64,000 nucleotides of DNA from Atrina japonica (lineage: Eukaryota > Mollusca > Bivalvia > Pterioida > Pinnidae): the NCBI GenBank assembly GCA_030159075.1, contig BROG01000559.1:420501-484500 (forward strand), in the 5' to 3' direction. Each line of letters starts with the position of its first letter. Positions within the stretch are counted from its first letter, which is position 1. The notes beneath the pieces are model-generated. The model did no database searches and was not told where the DNA came from. It saw only the letters and a list, made by a program, of their open reading frames with translations. A program made the translations under genes and the position numbers. Of this stretch, positions 34,545 to 44,832 are shown piece by piece.

Positions 34545-35360
34545 AACGTCCCTATCCTCTGACAGTTTTACTAAATTGTAAAAATTTTCATTTATAGATA
34601 CTTTTTATATTAATTATAATTTCCCCTTAAAACTTTATACATTTCCCCATTGGTGTGACTTGAATTACATAACATTTAAATCATAAAATTTCAATCCTTC
34701 AATAATCATTTCTCAATAATTTGTGACCTGAATATAGAATCAATTTACTTCTTATTAAATCATGATCTGAATTAATGACATAACATTTCAATTAATCACC
34801 TTCCTATCAATTAAATCGTGACTTGGATAAAATCATTCAAGTAATCTTAAATAAATCGTAACCTGGATAAAATAGTCTTTATAAATCATGACCAGGATTC
34901 TTATCATTATTCTTGACTCGAATATAATCATTCATATTAAATCGTGACTTAGACATACATATACACATTGTGACCTGGATATATATTATCATCAACAAGT
35001 ATAGTGATCTAGATACATGCACATAAAATTATATAATGTCTACAATTATAGTTCATTTTCATATCAAAGTTCATAATACATAGTTCAAAACAACTCGGAT
35101 CCATATACACGGAATATCCTCCGTCTTGTTACTACACACGGAAAGTCCTCCGTCACGGAAAATCCTCTGTCTTATGCGCATTAATCTGTTCCCCAAAGAA
35201 AATGTCCGTCTTTGAATAAAATCTTTCCCGACTCCTCCTGGATTATTTGGTTTATCTCTTATATATATATTCACATGTCACTGTGATTATCACTTGTATC
35301 ACTTGTATATTAATTTTCACTATTTCAATTCTCCAGAGGGTCGAAATTTTTCTGTTTCTT
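34545..35360 (-). other. 3' untranslated region with polypurine tract
   Basis: The polypurine tract AGAGGATAGGGA (minus strand, about 34551-34562) sits right at the 3' LTR. The rest is non-coding and carries the repeated motif cluster described separately. Confidence 0.65.
34653..35013. repeat. cluster of about ten degenerate GTGACCTGGATA motifs
   Basis: Copies at about 34654, 34722, 34761, 34817, 34857, 34887, 34912, 34943, 34970 and 35003 (for example GTGACCTGAATA, CGTGACTTGGATA, CGTAACCTGGATA, TGTGACCTGGATA), spaced 25-67 bp apart in AT-rich DNA and all in the same orientation. The layout resembles arrays of protein-binding sites in retroelement untranslated regions. Confidence 0.6.
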
Positions 35361-37420
35361 TTAATTACTGGTATACCGAAAACTAGTTCCAACAGTTTTG
35401 TTGATCGGGTTTCTCGATTGAAACCAATTGGTCTCGCCCATTTCGGTATTTTCCATCGACGATCTCCCATCGGCTAGTTTCCTTTGAGTTACATCATCTG
35501 TTTCCTCCTTTTGATTCTGATACGGATTCTGGTATAATTGGTTCTGATATAATTTGTTTTCTGTATTGTCATTTTCTTCATTGTTACCATTTTCAAATGT
35601 TTCACATGATTTCAAGTCTGGATACAGTTTTTCAAATTTGTTCTTTTTATCTGTTTCTATTGTTTGTGTTTCACTGCTGTTTTCTTTGCTGTGATCTTTG
35701 CTGCTACTGGTTTGATTGTTTTCAGTTATTAAGTCCATGTTATACTTGTCCTTAAAGTACATTTTGCATAGTTTTATGTCTGGATATGCATGTGGTTTTT
35801 GTCCGGTTTGAAAGTCCTGACTTTCATTATATATGCTTGCTGTTTTTATTGCTCGTTGACTAACACGATCTTGTATGTAATTAATAATGTCATTATCTGT
35901 AGTCCTGGTACTTGTAAGTGGCTGACTGTTTGATTCTATTTCACTGTGTTGCTGGTGTGGTTGAAGGTTCTGGCCCATTGGAAGTCTTGGAATATTCAGA
36001 AGACTCAACTCCTCCTTTCCCCTATCACTTGACCATTTGTTATCTTTATTTTTCCTTTTGAGACAATGTCCGAAACACTTACATCTACATTTAATTTTAA
36101 TTCTTTTCCTACACTTAAACATTATAATCATTAAAACTGGCATTATGGGTATCAAAAAGTATGTTCCGTATTTATACCAAAAACTGTCTTCTAACATTGG
36201 TTGCATCTCTTCTAATTTTAATTCATTTATCAAATTATCTAAGTTAATTTCCTTTATCGGTTTTAATGTCTTAGGGATTTTAATCTTATCATGTTGTGGA
36301 AAACTTTGTTTATATCTCCAAAATAATCCTAACTTTTCTTGCTTATACCTATCAACTAATGTCTTTAATGGATCACTAAAGTCAAAATTACTTTCTTTAT
36401 AAATGTACGGTGTTAAAGTCATATCCCCGTTAGAAGCCTGACAATTTTGTTCCAAATATAGAATATCTAAGGGTGGCAATGTTTTCTTGATCATAGATTT
36501 CTTATCACACATGACCATAAAATTGTTTGATCTTTTAGAAATAATTAACCAATGCCCTTCTGAAATGTACTGTCCCCGAGGTAGAACGGCATTATTGATC
36601 AGTATGGTTTTACAATTTTGTTCAATTTCTGTTCGTGTTTCCAGAAATATAGAATTCACACAAGTTTGTCTGTTTGAGAGAGTGTAGATAGGACTGTCAA
36701 AAGAACAATATCTAATTGAAGGATTCGAACATTTTCCTAACTCTTGTTGAGTCAAAAGTGCAAATTGTGTTTTCTCTTTGTTTACCGCTAGGGCGTCTGA
36801 TTCTAGGTCATATTTGGCGAGTACCGAGGGTTCTTTTATATGTGGTATTGCTAAGTTATGCAACTTATAAATTTCCAAGTCATTTGTAGTGTCAACTAAA
36901 GGTACTGACACAATAACTACAATGTGTTCATCTTTGAAATATGTAGCACAAGTCAATGTTTTGTATAGGTCCCAAAGATCTTTTTCAGGGTCAAAAGGCA
37001 AGGCAAAACGTGGATTCAAATTATTTTTGATTGATAAACGTAATTGCCGAAACTGTAAAGGTTGTATGACAGAGGGCGCGAGATATCCCAATGATAACAT
37101 ATTCAACTGAATTTCGAGATATTGAATTTTCTTTTGAGCTAATATAACCCAGTCCTTAACTTTGCCTAAAGCTCTGTCTAACTGAATATAAGTGCCTATT
37201 ACCAGTTTGTTTTTGTCTACTTGATCGGTTAATTTTCCATATCTTTGAATCAATGTTTTCAGGGTTGTCAGGGTTTCAGTTATGGTTTTTCGGTTCTTTT
37301 TAATTTTGTGTTTATTATCTTTAACTATAGTGAGACTTGCGTTTAAGACATGTTTTATTTCGTTTTGATTTCTTGTAATTATATATGTAAACTGTCTATA
37401 ACTTAAGACTTTTCATTGTC
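35361..37420 (-). pseudogene. env: envelope-like glycoprotein ORF (baculovirus F / errantivirus Env type)
   Basis: The open frame runs from about 37420 (no ATG there; first Met at 37253) to 35361, about 685 codons. The part before the membrane span has IVSVPLV, a run of spaced cysteines (ELGKCSN, RYCSFDSP, QTCVNS, EQNCKT, LEQNCQAS) and an LPPLDIL stretch, all as in F-like envelope proteins of invertebrate LTR elements. One transmembrane helix (YFLIPIMPVLMIIMF) is followed by a Cys/Lys patch and an unusually long polar tail of about 230 residues. The N-terminus is not continuous: a frame change occurs near 37420. Splicing from upstream, or a frameshift, would be needed. Fusion function is inferred. 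Confidence 0.65.
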
Positions 37421-37830
37421 TTGCATATATTATCAAACATAGTCAAGTTATTCTTGCACATGTTATCAAAAGTCGAATTTAAAGTTATTAATATTCCTTT
37501 TATAGTAGGGTCTATCTCGTCTACAAATCTTCTTTGACTTTTAATCTCATTTATTTCTGTATCTTCTGTATCTTTACTTATTTCTTTGTTTTCTGTCTTA
37601 ATGTCTTGTTGTGTTAACGTTTCCCTATCATCTAACTTTGTGTTTCTGTATATTCTTTTTAATTCTGCTAAAGGAATATCATCCTCACTGTCTGAGTCAT
37701 CTCGAATTTGCCTAGATCTTTTTACAATATCTTGACTTTTATTCTTATCAATTTCATCATCTGAAGATTCTGAATCTGGAGGTACTACATATGTTGATTT
37801 TCTTAAAGGTTTGTTTAGTTTTCTTGAGGT
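37400..37830 (-). CDS. acidic open stretch between integrase and envelope
   Basis: Open from about 37830 to a TAG at about 37410 in a frame different from the preceding integrase ORF, without an early ATG. Contains PPDSESSDDE, RSRQIRDDSDSEDD and KSQRRFVDEIDP. It could be a C-terminal extension of Pol after a frameshift, or a spliced leader part of the envelope. Protein-like but unassigned. Confidence 0.4.
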
Positions 37831-40070
37831 ATCTTCCAGTCATCTAAATTAGCTAACCTAAGATGTTGAGCATGTGTTTTAGTTGTCGTTCCTGTCAACT
37901 GATTTTTAACTATAAAGCTTAGAGGTCCTTTCTCTTCAATAATTCTGTAATAAGGTGTCCATTTATTATCTAGTTTACTGGTTTTCCTTTGATTCTTAAT
38001 ATATACTGGATCTCCTACCTTGAAATTAATTTCTTGACTACCCCTGTCCGCGTATTTCTTTTGTCTTTTCTTAGCTTCTTGTAAGTTTTTGTGTACTAAC
38101 GTAAAAGCTTCATGTTGTTGCTGTAGTGCTATTTTATATTGGTCTTCCCCATTGTACTTCCTTCTAGGTTTAAGAATTGTATCTAATGGTAATACTACAT
38201 CCCTATTGTATAGTAAGTAAAAGGGTGAAAACTTAGTCGATTCATTTGAATGAAATCTAATTGCTGCTAAAGTTTGATTTAAATACAAGTCCCAAGTTTG
38301 GACATCATCAGATATTTTCTTAGCCATTACATCATGTAAAGTTCTATGAAATCTTTCTACCTTGCCATTACTTTGAGGACTATAATAAGATGTTGTAATA
38401 TGGTCTATATTTAACTCTTTAAGTGTTTCTTGTACCGCTTTTTTTACATTTTCTGACCCATTATCTGTGAGTATCTGAAGTGGGCAACCGTATCTTGGAA
38501 ATATTTCTTCTAATATAAGATGGACTATATTATCAGCTGATTTATTTGGTACACTAAAAGCTTCTGGCCATCCAAAATATAGATCTATGAATGACACAAT
38601 GTATTTGTTACCTGATAAGGTGGTGGAATATGGTCCTGATAGATCTAGACCAATTTTTGCGAAAGGATAAGGTGGAATATCCGTTTCTTTAAGAGGTGGA
38701 TGTGTTTTCTTTTGACTTCTAGTTTGACATGTTACACATTGATCTACATATTTGTGCAATTTTTGATACATTTTTGGAAAATAGTATTTTGGTCTAATGA
38801 AGTCATATGTTTTATCTACTGCCATATGTCCTGCAAAGTCTTGATGTTGTTTAATGACAATGTTTTCTAAATTTTCAGGTATGTACAATCTAAGTTTTGG
38901 ATCTTCTGAATCTTGTTGAGATAAAAAGTATAACAAACCATCTATTACTATTAAACTGTTTTGTTCCCTTTTAGTAGCCCCTCCATTGTCCAATTTTATT
39001 TTAAGTTTTGCTATTTTCTCATCATTTTCTTGTTCTGTTTTTATATCTATATCCCCTGGAAGATCTATAAACGGCTTGACTAAGTCATCAGTTGGATCTA
39101 TCTTACAGCTAGCGTATTTCTTTGGAGTGAATTTGTTTGAATTTAGTGCTCCTACTTCCAGAAATCTATCATCTATTTCTATTTCTGTGTCTGACTCTGA
39201 TTCAGAATTATCAATTGTTCCTTGACTGTCTGGTATTCTTGACAACAAGTCAGCGCAACAGTTAAATCTACCTTCTATATACTCAATCTTACAGTTGTAA
39301 CCTGCGATACTGAGAGCCCATTGTTGTATTTTCTTATTTTGCATAGGTGAATCTAATAAATATTTCAAGGGACGGTGATCTGTACGTACCACAAACTGAG
39401 CATCATGTAAATATAAGTCTAGTTTCTTAAGAGCAAATGCTATTCCAAAACATTCTTTTTCTATTGTTGACCATTTTGTCTGAGATTTGCTTAATTTGTG
39501 AGACAGATAATAAATAGGTTTTTCTTCCCCAGTATCTGTAATCTGTGTGAGACAAGCACCTACACAAGTATCACTAGCATCTGTGTATAACACATAAGGT
39601 TTGTTTGTATCAGGATAAGCTAACAAAGGTACTACGGTTAAACTATCTTTGAGAAAATCAAAGGCTACCTGGCATTCTTTTGACCATCTAAATCTAGCAT
39701 ATTTCTTAGTTAACTCAATCAAAGGTTCTGCTATCTTTGAGAAATTTGGAATGAACCTCCTATAATAACTACACATGCCAATAAATCCCCTAACTTCTCT
39801 TACATTCTTTGGTACAGGTAATGTTCTTATGGCTTTGGCTTTCTTTTCATTAGGTTTTACTCCCCGGTCACTAACAATAAAGCCTAAATATTCGATTTCT
39901 TCCTTAAAGAAACTACATTTCTTCAATTTCATTTTTAAACCATGTTGCCTGATCTTATCAAACACTACTTGAATATGCCTAAGATGTTCTTCTGAGTCTT
40001 TTGAAAATATTAAGATGTCATCTAAGTAAGCAGTGGCAAAGTCCTCACATTCTTGTAATACTATGTTCAT
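37815..40070 (-). CDS. pol: Pol C-terminal part: RT thumb, RNase H, integrase
   Basis: Begins just before the RT active-site motif (YLDDILIF, residues 15-22), followed by the gypsy YLGFIVSDRG region. RNase H: YTDASDTCVGACL, then the EKEC and TDHRPL motifs. Integrase: an HHCC zinc domain (H...GHMAVDKT, CVTC), then the DDE core with D in GLDLSGPY, D in ILTDNGSEN and E in PQSNGKVERFHRTL. A GPY/F-like module near the end (WTPYYRIIEEKGPLSF). 751 residues with no internal stop. All catalytic residues visible. The frame is separated from the RT front half by small indels at about 40083-40120. Confidence 0.9.
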   Translation of the reverse strand: MNIVLQECEDFATAYLDDILIFSKDSEEHLRHIQVVFDKIRQHGLKMKLKKCSFFKEEIEYLGFIVSDRGVKPNEKKAKAIRTLPVPKNVREVRGFIGMCSYYRRFIPNFSKIAEPLIELTKKYARFRWSKECQVAFDFLKDSLTVVPLLAYPDTNKPYVLYTDASDTCVGACLTQITDTGEEKPIYYLSHKLSKSQTKWSTIEKECFGIAFALKKLDLYLHDAQFVVRTDHRPLKYLLDSPMQNKKIQQWALSIAGYNCKIEYIEGRFNCCADLLSRIPDSQGTIDNSESESDTEIEIDDRFLEVGALNSNKFTPKKYASCKIDPTDDLVKPFIDLPGDIDIKTEQENDEKIAKLKIKLDNGGATKREQNSLIVIDGLLYFLSQQDSEDPKLRLYIPENLENIVIKQHQDFAGHMAVDKTYDFIRPKYYFPKMYQKLHKYVDQCVTCQTRSQKKTHPPLKETDIPPYPFAKIGLDLSGPYSTTLSGNKYIVSFIDLYFGWPEAFSVPNKSADNIVHLILEEIFPRYGCPLQILTDNGSENVKKAVQETLKELNIDHITTSYYSPQSNGKVERFHRTLHDVMAKKISDDVQTWDLYLNQTLAAIRFHSNESTKFSPFYLLYNRDVVLPLDTILKPRRKYNGEDQYKIALQQQHEAFTLVHKNLQEAKKRQKKYADRGSQEINFKVGDPVYIKNQRKTSKLDNKWTPYYRIIEEKGPLSFIVKNQLTGTTTKTHAQHLRLANLDDWKIPQEN

Positions 40071-41355
40071 GAGTTCTTGGAAGACAGCAGGAGCATTACT
40101 TAACCAAAGGGCATTACATTACATTAAACTGAAATAACCCTTTGTGACAAGTAAATGCTGTTTTTTCTTTACTATCTTCATCCATTTGTACTTGCCAATA
40201 CCCACTTTTTAGATCTAAACTAGTGAAATGTTTGGCTTTTCCCAACCTAGCCAAGATGTCACCAATCAATGGTAAGGGAAATGATATAGGTTTCACTATT
40301 TTATTCAAAGATCTAAAGTCTACACACATTCTTTTAGATCCGTCTTTCTTACCAACTACAACTAATGGAAAAGCCCATGTTGACCTTGACCTTTCTATAA
40401 TACCTGCATCTAACATTTCATCTACTGCCTTGTCAATTACTTGTCGTTTGTTAAGGGGTGTTCTATACGGCCTATTTCTGATTGGTGGATGGTCCCCTGT
40501 GTCTATTTTCATTTTCACTGTACTTGTATGACCTAACTCTGAATCGGTTTTTGCAAAAATATCTTTGTTTTCTGGTAACAAACTAAAAATATTTCTTTTA
40601 TACTCTGTAGGCGCATCAATATCTTTAAAAGAATCTACATATCCTACTGTATTTTCTGGACTTAAGGCTGTTGATTCTACTTGTATCTCATCTATTTCTA
40701 AAGCCTTAATTTTTCCTAACACTTGACCTCTTTTTAACCTATAACATTTATTTGTTTGATTAACTACTAATACTGGAATGTTTCTATTTCCCGTTACTTT
40801 TCCTATTGATTCTTGAACTACAAGTCCTGGGTCATCTAAAAGACATCCATCATTGATACTTGAGATTTCAAAATTTTCTTTATTTCTACTGTTAAATGCT
40901 CTATTTGTTCTAACAAAACATATTGTCTTACTCTGTGGTCTTAATGTAGTTGTTTTTGATACTCTTACTATGGATGATATGTGAGTGTCATCTTCAAATT
41001 TGACATAGGTTCTCCCTATTCTTAAGCAACCTAAATCAAAGTATAATCTTACTCCATTTTGTCTTAACCAGTCCCTACCAAGGATAACGTTTCTATTTAA
41101 ACCATCGGTGACATAAAACTTGTGATTCATGGTCACTTTATTCATCGTAAATTTAATATTTACTGCACCTATAACATTAAGTGATTGACCATTCACTGCC
41201 CTGAGATTTGGTTTTTCATTAATAACCTTAACCTTGATTGGAAGATTTTGGAAGCACTTTTTACTAATTAATGAAACTTCTGCTCCTGTATCTACTAATG
41301 TTCTAAATTTTTGTTTTTGAATCCATAATACACATGAACTTGGATTTCCCGCCAA
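40071..41355 (-). pseudogene. pol: Pol N-terminal part: protease and RT fingers/palm, frame broken before the active site
   Basis: Protease LVDTGAEVSLIS with the DTG triad and the flap-side ILGRDWL motif. RT with RMCVDFRSLNKI and FTSLDLKSGYWQVQM. The ORF stops at 40114 next to a direct 5-bp repeat (TAATG TAATG) and a second single-base change about 20 bp on, after which the RT continues in the frame of the downstream ORF. Two tiny indels therefore separate the halves of RT. The preceding gag is in another frame. Confidence 0.85.
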
Positions 41356-41653
41356 TTGAATTTCATAATTTTTGTCTAATTTACTACTACTAGAGTTATC
41401 TACCTTAATTTTTCCTAATTTGCTACTACAGCTCTTCTTACTGGCTTCCTTATAAGAAGAGCCTATCAGTTTTCCTGTTCCCTATGTTCCCTATACTGAG
41501 ACCATTGTTGTCCTATTCGCTGGGTGGATTTTTCTGAAGTTGGTTCATTTACTACAGGTGGTGCAGGAAGCGCTAATTGCTTATTTGACTGAGACGTATC
41601 ATCTTGCATTGGGGGTGCCGGAAGTGCTAACATCTGAGGTGGCGCTGGTAATG
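41356..41653 (-). other. gag-protease linker
   Basis: Short low-complexity, Pro/Ala/Leu-rich reading in several frames (repeated GGTGCxGGAAGxGCTAA units at about 41558-41660). Probably the gag-pol linker, now out of frame. Confidence 0.45.
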
Positions 41654-42532
41654 CTAACGTTTGATCATTTGGCTGAGAATATTGATACGTAAATTGTGGA
41701 GGTCGCAGGTTGTAATTTTTTGCCTATTTTGATAAGTATTATGTGCAAATTGCTGAGGTGGTGGATTATAACTTTGCCTCTCTTGATAGTTATTGTAATT
41801 TGTTCTACCCCTGCCACGATTAAATGGTGGTCCCTGATTATATTGCCAATATGGTACCCAATTGCGAGGGTTAATTTTCCGATTGGGGCAATTTCTTTTG
41901 AGGTGACCAATCATGTGACATACCCAACATTCTGCGCCTAACACCCAATCTGGTACGGATTGTTGATTTTGCCTATTTTGACCTATTTGATTGTTTCTTT
42001 GAATTTGTTGTTTTGGCCTAAACGTTTGTTGATTTTGTTGTTTATTTTTCTTACCAGCGTTTTTGAACTTAACTTGTTTATTTTTATCTATCGGAAATAT
42101 TTGTACGTCATCATCACTGTCACCGTCACTGTCTGATTCGTCTGCGGCATTTACGTCAATGTTCTTTGGACAATTTTGAGTAGTATGACCTTTCCTCATG
42201 CAAGTTTTACATAATTTATTTCTTAAATGATCAACTTCCATTGGCTGAATGTCTCTATCATCTTTTTCGGTTTTGAATTTGAATACATTTTGTGAATCTA
42301 AAGCTAACAAAATTTTATCCCTAACGTTTTGTTCACGCGCTGCTATTTTGACAGCAGCGTCTAAAGTCGCTGGTTCTTCCCTAATTAATTTCATTTTCAG
42401 ATAGTCAAATGTGAGACCCTTCCAAAAGATATCTATCAATTGTTGTTCAATTAAATCTTTTGTACTTTTGTTTTTTCTTTGTTCTGATGTATAAACATCT
42501 TTAGATGCCTGAATTATTCTTTCGCCAAACAT
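41654..42532 (-). CDS. gag: Gag C-terminal part with two zinc knuckles
   Basis: Contains CKTCMRKGHTTQNC and CWVCHMIGHLKRNC, both CX2CX4HX4C nucleic-acid-binding knuckles. They are separated by an acidic stretch (DESDSDGDSDDD) and a Gln/Asn-rich basic region. Capsid-type helices occupy the first 90 residues. The tail is Gln/Tyr/Asn-rich. Frame differs from the N-terminal gag ORF by one base, at an A-run near 42553. Confidence 0.85.
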   Translation of the reverse strand: MFGERIIQASKDVYTSEQRKNKSTKDLIEQQLIDIFWKGLTFDYLKMKLIREEPATLDAAVKIAAREQNVRDKILLALDSQNVFKFKTEKDDRDIQPMEVDHLRNKLCKTCMRKGHTTQNCPKNIDVNAADESDSDGDSDDDVQIFPIDKNKQVKFKNAGKKNKQQNQQTFRPKQQIQRNNQIGQNRQNQQSVPDWVLGAECWVCHMIGHLKRNCPNRKINPRNWVPYWQYNQGPPFNRGRGRTNYNNYQERQSYNPPPQQFAHNTYQNRQKITTCDLHNLRINILSQMIKR

Positions 42533-42542
42533 TTGAACTGAT

Positions 42543-43154
42543 TCATCTGTTTTTCTGTTGTAAATTTCGTAATTTTGTTAACGCCTGTCTCCTATTTGTT
42601 ACTTCCCCGAACTTATCTTTTAACAATTTCTTGAGGTCCCCCCAACTAGGTAAATTTTCGTTATTTTTTTGTTCAACTAAATATCTCCTAATGAAATCTG
42701 CCACTGCCCCTGAACATGTTACCAATGCTACACCCGGCATTTTCTGTATATCTAATTCTACTAAATGAGCATATCTTTCAATATCTGAAATCCACGCTTT
42801 GAAATCTGCTGATTTGCCTGAGAAGTTTTTTATTACTTGGTGTATGGGTACTGCCATAGCACTAGCCATATTTGAAAATTGTCTGATTATTTTATCAAAC
42901 ATTTCTTTGTCTTCATTGTCATGTTTATTTTCAGTTGGTTTAGGTCCTAACCCCCCTGATATTCTATAATACCCGCTACTTTCTGAATCACTACTGTGTT
43001 TGTTTTCATTTTCCGTTTGTACTTTAGACTGATTTAAACTTCTTTGTTTAGCTTTATCTAATTCTCGTTTAAACATATCATTTTCTATGTCTTCTAATTC
43101 TGTAGCCATGTTACTTAAGTTAATTTTACTATCTGCCATTTTAGTTAATTTCAA
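42543..43154 (-). CDS. gag: Gag N-terminal part
   Basis: Likely start at the inner Met of MADSKIN (about 43139). Charged N-terminal helix, Ser-rich linker, then a capsid N-domain with FSGKSADFKAWISDIERYA, the usual retrotransposon gag pattern. Ends by a frameshift in an A5 run just before the zinc-knuckle ORF. Confidence 0.8.
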   Translation of the reverse strand: MKLTKMADSKINLSNMATELEDIENDMFKRELDKAKQRSLNQSKVQTENENKHSSDSESSGYYRISGGLGPKPTENKHDNEDKEMFDKIIRQFSNMASAMAVPIHQVIKNFSGKSADFKAWISDIERYAHLVELDIQKMPGVALVTCSGAVADFIRRYLVEQKNNENLPSWGDLKKLLKDKFGEVTNRRQALTKLRNLQQKNR

Positions 43155-43399
43155 GTATAGTTAGAGTTTTATTTCGAAATGTTAAGTTTATGTGTAACTA
43201 ATTTTATTAAAGTTTTAATTATATTGCCAAAAATACGTTTTTGAGTTTTAGTTTTAATCAAAATGAGTTTTTGAATATAGACTTTTGTAATTTTAACTAA
43301 CTAGTAAACGTTAAAGTTTTAGAGTTTGTCAAAAAGGAAAATTTCACAAGTTATGGTCAATTAATAGTATACTAAGAGAAGTAAAAGTCTTACCTTTTA

Positions 43400-43419
43400 T
43401 CCAGGTCTGAACGGCACCA
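43400..43419 (-). promoter_or_regulatory. candidate primer-binding site
   Basis: On the minus strand TGGTGCCGTTCAGACCTGG begins ten bases after the inner edge of the 5' LTR and starts with the TGG expected of a tRNA-CCA complement. The tRNA was not identified. Confidence 0.55.
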
Positions 43420-43429
43420 AATCGATACG

Positions 43430-44131
43430 TGTAACCCTCTCTTCTTATTACAAGTACCAATAAGTCAGTCGTGATCGTATAGATTTTATTTAGAGTTGCA
43501 GCATTGGTAACAAGTTACAGAGAGTATAATTGCGTCCTCTCTCACTCCCCGGTCTGGTCCGAAGTGCTTTTGAAACCTTGATGTTTATATAGGATTATTA
43601 ATTTTAACCAACGTAAAACACCAAAGTTCCAGAAACTTCTATACATATTTGTGAACATACAATTGGAAGAATACTGGCGCTAATCTCATTCAAATCTGTC
43701 ACAATCCAACCTTTAGTAACCCTTCTACCCCATCACTTTCAGTGCGATTTTAGTACTTTATATTATTTAACATTACAATCAAAACTTGTTTACTAAAGCT
43801 GATGATGACAGATATTTGACCTTTTAACTTGCAGCTGCAATTGCTGCTGTAATTTGTGAAGGTGTTGACAACTTGTTTATCCAAAGCAGTATATTTAGAT
43901 ATTAATGCTGATTTACAATTTAGAATTTGGAATTTCTATTATGTATTTTCATAATCATGCCTAAATGACTGCCAACACTATGTATAGCCGAATTACAAAA
44001 TCACTTAATTTAGCTGCCCGCATTTTCCCAAATATATGTATGTGCACATTATTTGCTAATTCAAGACACACCAATTTTACTATTTATATAATTTCATAAA
44101 AGTATTATCTCCCGTACCTCATATTGTTACA
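43430..44131 (-). repeat. 5' LTR of the envelope-bearing element
   Basis: 702 bp, with TGTAAC...GTTACA ends. Differs from the 3' LTR at about five internal positions seen by eye. Confidence 0.92.
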
Positions 44132-44740
44132 TTTGGCGGTCATCGGACATGTAGCAACGATCTAAAATTTCACTTAGATTGAGCCTACACTGACCCTGAC
44201 TTTAGCCAATGAAAAGACTCGTGACATACCCTGCACGTCGTCATTATCGTGTTTATGTGCTTTCCCCTCTATCATGTAGTCGATAAGTGATCGATTGTAA
44301 AACACATTCTTATTGGCTCAGTTACATGGTACCAGAAGCCAATGGAAATCGAAGCCGCGAAGCCACAATATACAGGCCAAATCTGCTAAGGTGTATGAGT
44401 AACGGAGTGGATCAGAAAACCTTGACTATGGAAGTTGTTCTGAAGACAGACATGTGGATTTAAGTGTTAATAACTTAAATCCAGAGCAAGTTTTGTGAAT
44501 TATTTGCAATGAGTGTAAAAAGGTTTGATGCCTTCTGTTATGCCTTTGGTTTATCAATTATTTATTACACAAAAGTTTATAACAACTAATGATATAACTA
44601 TAGAAAATACGCATTTTGAACAACTACAATTAGAATAGGCGTAATGAGTAATTTGATCGACATGATGAAAAAATCCATTCACTGGTAGAGTTGATAATGC
44701 CCGCGATGAAGCAGTACTCGGTTATTGTCGGTGTAAACTA
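44132..44740. other. spacer with right arm of the flanking inverted repeat
   Basis: Right arm at about 44408-44434 (GTGGATCAGAAAACCTTGAC). It includes several ATTGGCT/AGCCAAT (CCAAT-type) words at 44200-44345. No gene. Confidence 0.45.
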
Positions 44741-44744
44741 CAAA

Positions 44745-44832
44745 CTTGTAATCGTATAAATAGTCTCTGTATTTTTCAGTTACTGCCCACTTTAGAGCTA
44801 AGATCTCTAAATACAGAGGGATAGCGTGTGTT
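44745..44832 (-). pseudogene. tiny RNase H fragment of a gypsy element
   Basis: On the minus strand LALKWAVTEKYRDYLYDYKF, then VVYTDNN, the RNase H motif of Ty3/gypsy Pol as also seen at 58060. About 30 codons only. It is fused directly to the Penelope-type fragment to its right. Confidence 0.65.

Larger units (their letters stand above)
33843..44131 (-). mobile_element. Ty3/gypsy-type element with envelope-like ORF (errantivirus-like)
   Basis: Two 702-bp LTRs, a 4-bp target duplication TTTG (33839-33842 and 44132-44135), a primer-binding site and polypurine tract, then gag, protease-RT-RNase H-integrase and an envelope-like ORF in the usual order on the minus strand. The LTRs differ at about five internal sites plus the inner 3' LTR end, so insertion is recent. 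Small indels break gag, RT and the envelope start. Some of these could be sequencing errors. Confidence 0.9.

Noticed and set aside
37500..39972. Plus-strand ORFs opposite the minus-strand Pol
   Set aside because: Antisense shadows without conserved features.
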